The notes beneath the pieces were generated by a model. The model was given only the letters and a program-made list of their open reading frames with translations. It had not been told where the DNA came from and searched no databases. From Candidatus Hydrogenedentota bacterium (GTDB taxonomy: Bacteria > Hydrogenedentota > Hydrogenedentia > Hydrogenedentales > CAITNO01), in contig SLFT01000488.1 in assembly GCA_007124105.1 (NCBI GenBank), positions 1-6,833 on the forward strand: DNA of 6,833 nucleotides, read 5' to 3'. Position numbers and translations under genes: made by a program. Shown one piece after another: positions 1 to 5,376 of the stretch. Within the stretch, counting starts at the first letter, position 1, and each line of letters opens with the position of its first letter.

Positions 1-372
1 ACAAAAGACCGTACCCTCGCCGTGCATCGCATGAGCGCGTTCACGCTCACCGACAAACATTTCGCGCCCATTGCCGACACGGACGCGTCCGCCGCCGACG
101 CCTTTGGCCTTCCCCGGGAAGCGCCTTTTTCGGTGGTGGTGGATTTTGTGCCCAAGGCCGCCATGTACGTGCGCGAGCGGGTCTGGAGCGCGGACCAAAC
201 CATAACCGACCGTGCCGACGGCGGCATAACGCTCGCCTTCACCGCCACCAGTCGTCCCGAGGTGCTGTCGTGGGTGCTCAGTTTTGGCGGCGAGGCCACA
301 TTGCGCGCGCCGGCGGATATCCGCAAGGAGATTCAGGAACGATTGCGCATAATGACGAAGGCACATCGGTAG
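1..372 (+). CDS. WYL-domain transcriptional regulator, C-terminal part (5' end outside window)
   Basis: The reading frame is open from base 1, so this is the last 123 residues of a longer protein. It looks like the end of a YafY/DeoR-type regulator: the tail of the WYL domain (R-x-L-A-V-H-R-M, residues 4-11, then the phenylalanine-rich turn) followed by the WYL C-terminal extension, with V-V-V-D-F near residue 47, V-R-E-R-V-W near 57-62 and the typical W-V-L-S-F-G-G-E-A near 90-98 before the final helix. Proteins of this family usually have an N-terminal helix-turn-helix that binds DNA and a WYL domain that senses a nucleic acid or small-molecule ligand; the DNA-binding part and the W-Y-L tripeptide lie upstream of the window. 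An internal GTG at 22 and ATG at 31 are not real starts, because conserved WYL sequence precedes them. It faces the same way as the CoA-transferase gene 301 bases downstream; whether it controls that gene cannot be told. Confidence 0.85.
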   Translation, partial: TKDRTLAVHRMSAFTLTDKHFAPIADTDASAADAFGLPREAPFSVVVDFVPKAAMYVRERVWSADQTITDRADGGITLAFTATSRPEVLSWVLSFGGEATLRAPADIRKEIQERLRIMTKAHR

Positions 373-414
373 CGTCGTCGCAATCAGGCGCCGCCCCCAA
401 AGGACGGTATTGGC

Positions 415-444
415 CCGATTGATGGGATTGACGGGATTGACGGA
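415..444. repeat. Short tandem repeat, 9-bp unit GGGATTGAC
   Basis: Two perfect adjacent copies of GGGATTGAC lie at 424-432 and 433-441. They are preceded by a degenerate copy CCGATTGAT (415-423, 6 of 9 matching) and followed by the start of another (GGA). The array sits in non-coding DNA about 150 bases upstream of the CoA-transferase promoter candidate. It could be a slippage-prone microsatellite, a scattered genome-wide intergenic repeat, or direct-repeat operator sites. The sequence alone does not distinguish these. Confidence 0.7.
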
Positions 445-590
445 TGTCGCATCTATATTGACGCGCATCTCCTGATTTCCACCGCGTTTAGTCCAACGGC
501 AAGCCCGAAAAGTGGTGTGTTTAGCGCGGGCGTTGTCCGCAGTATTTACCGGTTACGACAAAAACTGATGGGCTGCGCTTGTTCACCGTG

Positions 591-621
591 TTGAGACAGA
601 ACCAGTGTTTTTTGATATACT
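591..621 (+). promoter_or_regulatory. Candidate sigma-70 promoter with extended -10 for the CoA-transferase gene
   Basis: A TTGAGA hexamer (591-596) stands 19 bases before TATACT (616-621). The -10 box is preceded by TG at 613-614, giving the TGn extended -10 arrangement, which can make up for a long spacer. The predicted transcript would begin near 628, leaving a leader of about 45 bases before the ATG at 674. The AT-rich patch stands out from the surrounding GC-rich DNA. Confidence 0.5.
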
Positions 622-660
622 GCCATTATTGGCATTTAGGATTTGTTTATTACCAACTAC

Positions 661-665
661 AGGGA
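661..665 (+). promoter_or_regulatory. Ribosome binding site deciding the CoA-transferase start
   Basis: AGGGA lies 8 bases before the ATG at 674. The same frame stays open further upstream to a GTG at 605, but that codon lies before the -10 box and has no Shine-Dalgarno site, so 674 is preferred. Confidence 0.6.
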
Positions 666-673
666 CACCGTTC

Positions 674-2374
674 ATGAATCTTTACACCAAGGCAAAAATA
701 ACACTGCATCTAATACGCTGGCTCTTGACCTGGAAAAAGCATGACAGCCGTCAGCCATCGCCAGTGCCCGAAAACCCGAAATTCATGTCTGCCTGGGACG
801 CTGTTTCCCTTATCAAAGACGGGGCTGTGATGGCCACGTCCGGCATTGGCGGCAACCAGCGTTGCGCGTTGATGTATTGGGCCATTCGCGAACGGTTTGA
901 CGCCGAGCAGCATCCCCGTGACCTTACGGTGGTTTGTATTGGCGGCCAGGGAGGACGCGGCAAGGTTCCCGGCACCCTCGAGGAGATTGGCGTGGAGGGA
1001 TTGAATACGCGTATGATCGCCGGTCACACCGAGACGTTCAAGGCGCAGTTGAAACTTGCCGATGCGGGAAAACTCGAATTGCAGTGCATTCCCCAGGGTA
1101 CGTTGACATTGATTGTAAAGGCGCAGGGTGAAGGCTGCGACCATGTGATTAACCGCACGGGCGTGGGCACATTTGTTGATCCGCGTACGGGCCGCGGCAC
1201 GCCGGTGATGCCGCCGGACGCCAAACAATACGTTGAAGTTCAGGAGGACGGCAGTTTCAAATATACGCTGCCGCCTATTGACACGGCCGTGTTCAGCGCG
1301 CCCGCCGCCGACCGCAAAGGCAACATTTACGTGAAGAACTGTGCCGTACTCTGCGAGAGTTATGAAATAGCCAGGGCGGCCCGTCGCAACGGCGGCAAGG
1401 TCATCGTGAATGTGGGTATGCTCGTGGAGGAAGGCTACGACGACGTGTTTTTAAGCGCCGATGAAGTAGATGCCGTTGTCTATTGGGCCGGTGCGGAACA
1501 GACAGCCAGCGTCAAGTATCGTAAACATTGGGAATGCTTCACCCTTAACAGCACTATGACCGAAGATGAGGGTCTTGCGCGGGCCAGGCTGGTCTGCAAC
1601 ATTCTCGGTCTGACGCCCAAACGCAAACCGATTGACAACGTGTTGGCCCGCCTGGGGACGCGCATTTTCGTAGACCACGCAAGCAAGGGCGACCATGTGG
1701 ACATCGGCGTGGGATTGCCCGAGGAAGTGTCGCGGCTGCTTCATGAAAGCGGCGTCATGAGCGATTTGGAGATGATCAACGAGAGCGGCGTCATGGGCGG
1801 TGTGTCCGCGCCGGGCGTATTCTTTGGCGCGGCGGTGAACCCGAAGGAAATTGTATCCTCCGCCACGGCCTTTGAACGTATCTACAAACGGCTTGACTGG
1901 GCGATACTCGGGGCGTTGCAGGTGGACGGCGACGGCAACGTTAACGTGTCAAAGCGCGGCGAAGGCGCCATCAATTACGTCGGCCCGGGCGGGTTCATTG
2001 ATCTGGTCACCAGCGCGAAATCAATTCTCTTTTGCAATGCCTGGGGCGACCGGGCCGAGTTCGAGATAGCAGGCGACAAGGTGTCCGTGAAGAATCCTGG
2101 CAAAGCGAAGTTTATTGAAAAGGTGGACGAGATTACGTTCAACGGCCAGGAAGCGCTGAAACAGGGCATTCGCGTTTTCTACGTTACCCATGTGGGCGCA
2201 TTTCGCCTGACCGAGCGCGGCATGGAACTGCTATGCGTTATGCCCGGCATAGATGCGCAGAAGGACATTCTGGACGTCTGTCCCATGAAAATCGTGCTGC
2301 CGGAAAGCGGCGCGCCCGAGACCGTTGCCCCCGAAATCGTTACCGGCGCTAATTATCGTCTTTCGTTGCAATAG
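674..2374 (+). CDS. Acyl-CoA:carboxylate CoA-transferase, fused alpha/beta (propionate CoA-transferase / YdiF type)
   Basis: This 566-residue protein is a family I CoA-transferase with both halves on one chain. Such enzymes move CoA from an acyl-CoA to a free carboxylate through a glutamyl-CoA thioester, probably in the cytoplasm. The alpha half starts at about residue 40 (S-L-I-K-D-G then T-S-G-I-G-G-N). The beta half has G-V-G-L-P-E (345-350), then N-E-S-G-V-M-G-G with the expected catalytic Glu at 370, followed by F-F-G-A-A-V-N, V-D-G-D-G-N-V-N-V-S-K (417-427), G-G-F-I-D and, near the end, P-G-I-D-A-Q-K-D-I-L-D. The order of motifs follows Clostridium propionicum Pct (about 524 residues) and E. 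coli YdiF (about 531). The extra length is an N-terminal extension of about 35 residues containing a short hydrophobic stretch (I-T-L-H-L-I-R-W-L-L) and a C-terminal tail of about 20. The Y-D-G-G-G-L-D motif of Pct is replaced by I-Y-K-R-L-D, so the substrate is uncertain. An ATG at 785 would remove the extension but lacks a ribosome site. The downstream Ptb-Buk fusion suggests short- or branched-chain acyl substrates. Confidence 0.88.
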   Translation: MNLYTKAKITLHLIRWLLTWKKHDSRQPSPVPENPKFMSAWDAVSLIKDGAVMATSGIGGNQRCALMYWAIRERFDAEQHPRDLTVVCIGGQGGRGKVPGTLEEIGVEGLNTRMIAGHTETFKAQLKLADAGKLELQCIPQGTLTLIVKAQGEGCDHVINRTGVGTFVDPRTGRGTPVMPPDAKQYVEVQEDGSFKYTLPPIDTAVFSAPAADRKGNIYVKNCAVLCESYEIARAARRNGGKVIVNVGMLVEEGYDDVFLSADEVDAVVYWAGAEQTASVKYRKHWECFTLNSTMTEDEGLARARLVCNILGLTPKRKPIDNVLARLGTRIFVDHASKGDHVDIGVGLPEEVSRLLHESGVMSDLEMINESGVMGGVSAPGVFFGAAVNPKEIVSSATAFERIYKRLDWAILGALQVDGDGNVNVSKRGEGAINYVGPGGFIDLVTSAKSILFCNAWGDRAEFEIAGDKVSVKNPGKAKFIEKVDEITFNGQEALKQGIRVFYVTHVGAFRLTERGMELLCVMPGIDAQKDILDVCPMKIVLPESGAPETVAPEIVTGANYRLSLQ

Positions 2375-2407
2375 TAAACGACCAAAAAATAGTTCGGGGC
2401 CGTTTAC
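2374..2407 (+). terminator. Imperfect inverted repeat at the CoA-transferase stop, possible terminator or mRNA-end hairpin
   Basis: GTAAACGACC (2374-2383) pairs with GGCCGTTTAC (2398-2407) in 9 of 10 positions, with one internal A:C mismatch, around a 14-base loop that includes an A-run. The left arm begins on the last base of the TAG stop. No T-tract follows, so a classical rho-independent terminator is doubtful; it may instead stabilise the mRNA end or be an operator. Confidence 0.35.
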
Positions 2408-2646
2408 GGGCGCGGCGTTGCGGCATCAACCGCTTCTGTTATCGCATTGGTTGTGACTCGTACATATATTGCGGTTTTATCCGGCTTTGTAGTGAAGACA
2501 GCAAACACGCCGCGAAAAGAAATAAATGCGCCAGCGTGGTCGCGGCGGCGACTGAAAAGGCGGTTTGTCCTGTTGCCGCAGCGATTTAAGGCGTGTGCCC
2601 ATTGCGAACTGGCGCCCTGACGGGTAATACGGAAGGAGCCCTGCTG
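2408..2646. other. Intergenic region before the Ptb-Buk fusion gene
   Basis: About 240 bases without a supported gene. An AT-rich patch (2447-2480) contains TATATT (2465-2470) and a weak pair TTGTGA (2451-2456) / TTTTAT (2475-2480) with an 18-base spacer. Either could be part of a promoter for the fusion gene, but neither is close to consensus. The frame of the fusion gene stays open back to a GTG at 2593, but that stretch shows no family similarity and the strong ribosome site is further downstream. Confidence 0.4.
2631..2638 (+). promoter_or_regulatory. Strong ribosome binding site deciding the Ptb-Buk start
   Basis: GGAAGGAG lies 8 bases before the ATG at 2647. This favours 2647 over the in-frame GTG at 2593, which has no such site. 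Confidence 0.75.
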
Positions 2647-4773
2647 ATGGTTGAGAGCACTGATGCCTTTTCGGCGCGAGACGCCGGACGGTTGACGCGT
2701 GTTGTTGACCTGGTTGAGATTGCCGGGAAACTGCGTCCGTTAACGGCTGTCATGGCGGGCGGCGAACGGGTCGAGGATTTGCTGCTCGTGGAGTCGGCGC
2801 GCGACCACGGCATTATTGATCGCATTATTCTGATTGGCAAAAAAGAACGTATTGAAGCCGCTGTGGCAGAGGTTGCCATCGAGGTGCCTGCCGCGGACAT
2901 CGTAAGCGCTGAAAGCGACGACGAGGCGGCCGCGGCCACGGTGGCGCATGTCAGGAGTGGAATCGCGGAAATGGTGCTTAAAGGCAGCACACCTACCCAC
3001 GTGCTGCATCGGCACATGCTGGCCCTTGCCGCGCGGCCCACGGTGAGTCTGGTCTCGATTTTTGACGCCGTACCCCTTGCGCGGGGGCGTCCAATGATTT
3101 TAACGGACGCCGGCGTTACAACAGTCTGCAATTTTGGCAGGCTGGCGGGGTTGATTGGCAACGCGGTGGATGTCGCGCGCAATGTAATGCGGATTGACCG
3201 TCCGCGTGTGGCGTTGCTTTCAGCCAACGAAAAACAGCTCGAGACGCTGCCGTCTACGCGTATTGGCGCGGAATTCGCCAAACGCGGTTGGCCGGACGCG
3301 GATATTTATGGCCCGTTGCAGTTTGATTTGGCCACCGACCCCGATGCCGTGGCGGTCAAGGGGCTTCCGGACACGCCCGGCGCGCGGGCGGTCGGCGGCA
3401 ACGCGGATATCCTTGTCTGTCCCGGAATTGACGCCGCAAACGTCATCTATAAAATTATCAGCGCCATGATCAAATATGGCGACGCGTCCCTTGCCAACAT
3501 TATTATGGGCTTCCCCAAACCCTATGTGCTGCTTTCGCGCTCGGACGCGCTCGAAACGCGACTGAATTCACTGGCGTTGGGCGCTGTCTATGCGCAACGC
3601 TTCGCGGAAATAGAACAGCCGCCCAGGACGCCCGCGACAAAACGCGCGGAATCACGCCGCGTCCTTGTGATCAATCCCGGTTCCACCTCCACAAAGATTG
3701 CCGTATTCGAAGGGGAGCAGTGTGTTTATGATCAGGAAACGCCCTACGCGACGACTGTCGCAACAAGCGGCGCGGCGCGGCGCGCGCAGGCGGACGCGCT
3801 GTTTCAGCAGGTATTGGGGGAATTGCGCGCCGCCAATTGCGGCGTCATTGACGCAATCGCCGCGCGCGGCGGCTTTCTGCCGCGCCCGCCGCAAAAACTA
3901 CAGGGGGGCGTGTACATCATCGCTGAGCGCGTGGGCAGCACCATCGCGGTTGACGAGCGGTTAATCACAGCGCTTCTCGAATGCCCCGAAAAAGAACACG
4001 CAAGCAATCTGGGCGTACCGGTTGCCGCGGAACTGGCGCGTGAACTGAACGCGCCGGCCTTCACCGTGGACCCGGTGGTTGTGGATGAGTTCACGCCGGA
4101 AGCGGAGATTTCAGGCTACAACGGGATTGTCAGGCGGAGCGCGGCGCACGCGTTGAGTGTTCGCGCGGCGGCGCGCGCGGCGGCGCAAAGTATGGGCAGG
4201 CCGCTCGCGGACATGACGCTGGTGGCGGCGCACCTGGGCGGCGGCATCACCATCGCCGCCGTGCGCAACGGACGCATGATTGACAACAACATTGCCCTGC
4301 TCGGCGGCGGCCCCTTCACGCCGCAGCGGGCGGGGCAACTGCCCGCGGGCGCGCTGATAGATATGTGCTTCTCCGGGCGCTATACGCGGGAGGAACTCAT
4401 CAAACAACTCACGAGACACGGCGGCCTTCAGTCCTACCTGGACGAGCATCGTCTGCCGGAAATCGAAAAACGAATCGCCGAGGGCGATGAATACGCCCGC
4501 CTGATTCTGGACGCCATGCTCTATCAGGTCTCGAAAGAAATCGGCGCTATGTTCGTTGCCGCCGGATGCGATGTGGACGCGATTGTTCTCACGGGCGGCA
4601 TGGTTCGCAGCAAACGTGTGCGCACCGAACTTCGAAATCGTGTTGGCCGGCTTGCGCCTGTGCTTGTGCTTGAAGAATCCCTGGAAATGCAAGCGCTTGC
4701 CGCCGAAACGCTTCGCGCGCTGAACGGCGAGACAACGGCGCAACGGTACGCGGATGATGGACAAAACCTATAG
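2647..4773 (+). CDS. Bifunctional phosphate butyryltransferase / butyrate kinase fusion (Ptb-Buk)
   Basis: A single 708-residue protein carries two enzymes usually made from neighbouring genes. Residues about 15-315 are a phosphotransacylase of the Ptb type (acyl-CoA + phosphate to acyl phosphate + CoA): I-L-T-D-A-G (151-156), N-A-D-I-L-V-C-P-G-I-D-A-A-N-V-I-Y-K (252-269) and S-R-S-D-A-L-E-T-R-L (297-306). After a proline- and charge-rich linker (about 315-337), residues 338 to about 700 are an ASKHA-fold butyrate kinase (acyl phosphate + ADP to acid + ATP): V-I-N-P-G-S-T-S-T-K (341-350), R-G-G (407-409), H-A-S-N-L-G (451-456), D-P-V-V-V-D-E, A-H-A-L (500-503), H-L-G-G-G-I (529-534), P-F-T-P-Q-R-A-G (556-563), C-F-S-G-R-Y-T, and L-T-G-G-M (648-652). 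Both halves are full length compared with separate Ptb (about 300) and Buk (about 355). Several Buk positions are altered: R602 where an Asp is usual, Q560 for Glu, L-G-G-G-P for D-G-E-G-P, and about 14 extra residues between R-G-G and H-A-S-N-L-G. The true acyl substrate may be butyryl, isobutyryl, isovaleryl or another. The ACT gene follows at once and is likely in the same operon. Confidence 0.92.
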   Translation: MVESTDAFSARDAGRLTRVVDLVEIAGKLRPLTAVMAGGERVEDLLLVESARDHGIIDRIILIGKKERIEAAVAEVAIEVPAADIVSAESDDEAAAATVAHVRSGIAEMVLKGSTPTHVLHRHMLALAARPTVSLVSIFDAVPLARGRPMILTDAGVTTVCNFGRLAGLIGNAVDVARNVMRIDRPRVALLSANEKQLETLPSTRIGAEFAKRGWPDADIYGPLQFDLATDPDAVAVKGLPDTPGARAVGGNADILVCPGIDAANVIYKIISAMIKYGDASLANIIMGFPKPYVLLSRSDALETRLNSLALGAVYAQRFAEIEQPPRTPATKRAESRRVLVINPGSTSTKIAVFEGEQCVYDQETPYATTVATSGAARRAQADALFQQVLGELRAANCGVIDAIAARGGFLPRPPQKLQGGVYIIAERVGSTIAVDERLITALLECPEKEHASNLGVPVAAELARELNAPAFTVDPVVVDEFTPEAEISGYNGIVRRSAAHALSVRAAARAAAQSMGRPLADMTLVAAHLGGGITIAAVRNGRMIDNNIALLGGGPFTPQRAGQLPAGALIDMCFSGRYTREELIKQLTRHGGLQSYLDEHRLPEIEKRIAEGDEYARLILDAMLYQVSKEIGAMFVAAGCDVDAIVLTGGMVRSKRVRTELRNRVGRLAPVLVLEESLEMQALAAETLRALNGETTAQRYADDGQNL

Positions 4774-4784
4774 CCCCATTGGGT

Positions 4785-4791
4785 AAGGAGG
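4785..4791 (+). promoter_or_regulatory. Consensus ribosome binding site for the ACT-domain gene
   Basis: AAGGAGG is a near-perfect Shine-Dalgarno site. GTG 4793, ATG 4796 and ATG 4799 follow in one frame, at spacings of 1, 4 and 7 bases; the last has the normal spacing and is the preferred start. Confidence 0.75.
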
Positions 4792-4798
4792 AGTGATG

Positions 4799-5284
4799 AT
4801 GAATAACGCGGAGGCGCGACGCTGGGTATTTCGGGCCCACGTACTGGATCGGGCCGGCGCCCTCACAAGTATTGCATCGGCATTCAGCAATGAGGGAATC
4901 AGCATTAACACTGTTGTGGGACACGGCCTCGAAAAGCGCGCGGGCGTGGACGGCAGCGTTGTGATGACCTTCCAATGCAGCGAACATGAGAAAGACATCA
5001 TGGTTCGCAAAGTGCGCCGTCTCAGCAAGGTAACAGGCCTCGAGGAGTACCCGTACGAATCGCAGAAACTGCGTAAATCGGCCATTGTAACCGCGGTTCG
5101 ACCGCTGGCGCCGCGTGATGTTGCCGGGGATCAAACCTTTCTCACCTGCGAACTTGTCGGCGAAGACGTGAAGGGGTGGACGTATTTCCTTGCGGGTTCA
5201 CCAAGCGAACTCGATCCCATTCTTGAAAAAATCGAGACGGACGGCGTCATCACGGACATCGTTTATTCCGTAGTCGGATTGTAA
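4799..5284 (+). CDS. ACT-domain regulatory protein, IlvH/IlvN-like in layout
   Basis: A 161-residue protein with an N-terminal ACT domain (about residues 8-83): W-V-F-R-A-H-V-L-D-R-A-G-A-L, with the loop glycine at 20, then I-A-S-A-F-S-N-E-G-I-S-I-N (25-37), the pattern of amino-acid-binding ACT domains. The C-terminal half (about 90-161) ends with F-L-A-G-S-P-S-E-L-D, then I-L-E-K-I, and finally S-V-V-G-L. That order recalls the end of E. coli IlvH (L-A-G-T-S-G-K-L-D ... S-G-V-V-G-L), and the length is nearly the same (IlvH is 163 residues). ACT proteins of this kind bind an amino acid and control a partner enzyme; IlvH binds valine. Of the IlvH valine-site residues, Gly14 is kept (Gly20), but Asn11 and Asn29 fall on Asp17 and Ser35, so the ligand may differ. 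No acetohydroxyacid synthase large subunit is in view. Its start lies 25 bases after the Ptb-Buk stop, implying cotranscription and perhaps allosteric control of that fusion. ACT fold: confident. IlvH kinship and role: inference. No membrane segment or signal peptide is seen. Confidence 0.8.
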   Translation: MNNAEARRWVFRAHVLDRAGALTSIASAFSNEGISINTVVGHGLEKRAGVDGSVVMTFQCSEHEKDIMVRKVRRLSKVTGLEEYPYESQKLRKSAIVTAVRPLAPRDVAGDQTFLTCELVGEDVKGWTYFLAGSPSELDPILEKIETDGVITDIVYSVVGL

Positions 5285-5300
5285 GTGTGTAGCCCACGCT

Positions 5301-5329
5301 TTCAAACACGTCGTCAAATCCGTTATAGT
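5301..5329 (+). promoter_or_regulatory. Candidate sigma-70 promoter for the serine hydrolase-NamZ gene
   Basis: TTCAAA (5301-5306, 4 of 6 matches to the -35 consensus) and TATAGT (5324-5329, 5 of 6 to the -10) are separated by exactly 17 bases. The predicted transcript would start near 5336, about 40 bases before the TTG start. It lies in the 92-base gap after the ACT gene, which fits a separate transcription unit for a gene of unrelated function. Confidence 0.5.
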
Positions 5330-5365
5330 TCTGCTGTCCGCTTTTGCATCATCACACAGCAGTAC

Positions 5366-5370
5366 TGGAG
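5366..5370 (+). promoter_or_regulatory. Ribosome binding site supporting a TTG start
   Basis: TGGAG lies 6 bases before TTG 5377. The frame is open upstream only to a TAG at 5326-5328 and contains no ATG or GTG in that stretch. The first in-frame ATG is well inside the conserved domain, so a TTG start is the best supported choice. Confidence 0.55.
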
Positions 5371-5376
5371 CACCCC

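Larger units (their letters stand above)
373..673. other. Intergenic region, no gene
   Basis: About 300 bases separate the WYL gene from the CoA-transferase start. I see no convincing coding sequence or RNA gene. It contains a 9-bp tandem repeat (415-444), a weak GCGG/CCGC hairpin (526-540) and a promoter candidate close to the downstream gene (591-621). There is no clear rho-independent terminator after the WYL stop codon. Confidence 0.6.

Noticed and set aside
526..540. Small hairpin GCGG/CCGC with a 7-base loop
   Set aside because: The stem is only 4-5 bp and has no T-tract; this is expected by chance in GC-rich DNA.
605..673. In-frame upstream GTG start for the CoA-transferase, adding 23 residues
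   Set aside because: The GTG lies before the probable -10 box (616-621), has no Shine-Dalgarno site, and the added residues resemble no CoA-transferase.
2447..2480. Promoter for the Ptb-Buk gene
   Set aside because: TATATT has no -35 box at suitable spacing, and the TTGTGA/TTTTAT pair matches only 4 of 6 in each box; noted in the gap entry but not called as a promoter.
2492..2620. Possible 42-residue basic ORF starting at GTG 2492, with a C-x-x-C pair near its end
   Set aside because: No ribosome site, no recognisable family, and short open frames are frequent by chance in GC-rich DNA.
2593..2646. In-frame GTG start adding 18 residues to the Ptb-Buk fusion
   Set aside because: No ribosome site precedes it, while ATG 2647 has GGAAGGAG at ideal spacing; the extra residues lie outside the Ptb family region.
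2586..3281. Antisense open frame of 231 codons opposite the Ptb half
   Set aside because: Low-complexity Ser/Arg/Thr/Ala composition typical of the reverse frame of a GC-rich gene; the + strand gene has clear motifs throughout.
4111..4764. Antisense open frame of 217 codons opposite the Buk half
   Set aside because: Arg/Ala/His-rich with no motif; explained by GC-rich codon use of the real gene.
4589..5134. Antisense open frame of 181 codons spanning the Ptb-Buk/ACT junction
   Set aside because: It overlaps two well-supported + strand genes and shows no recognisable domain.
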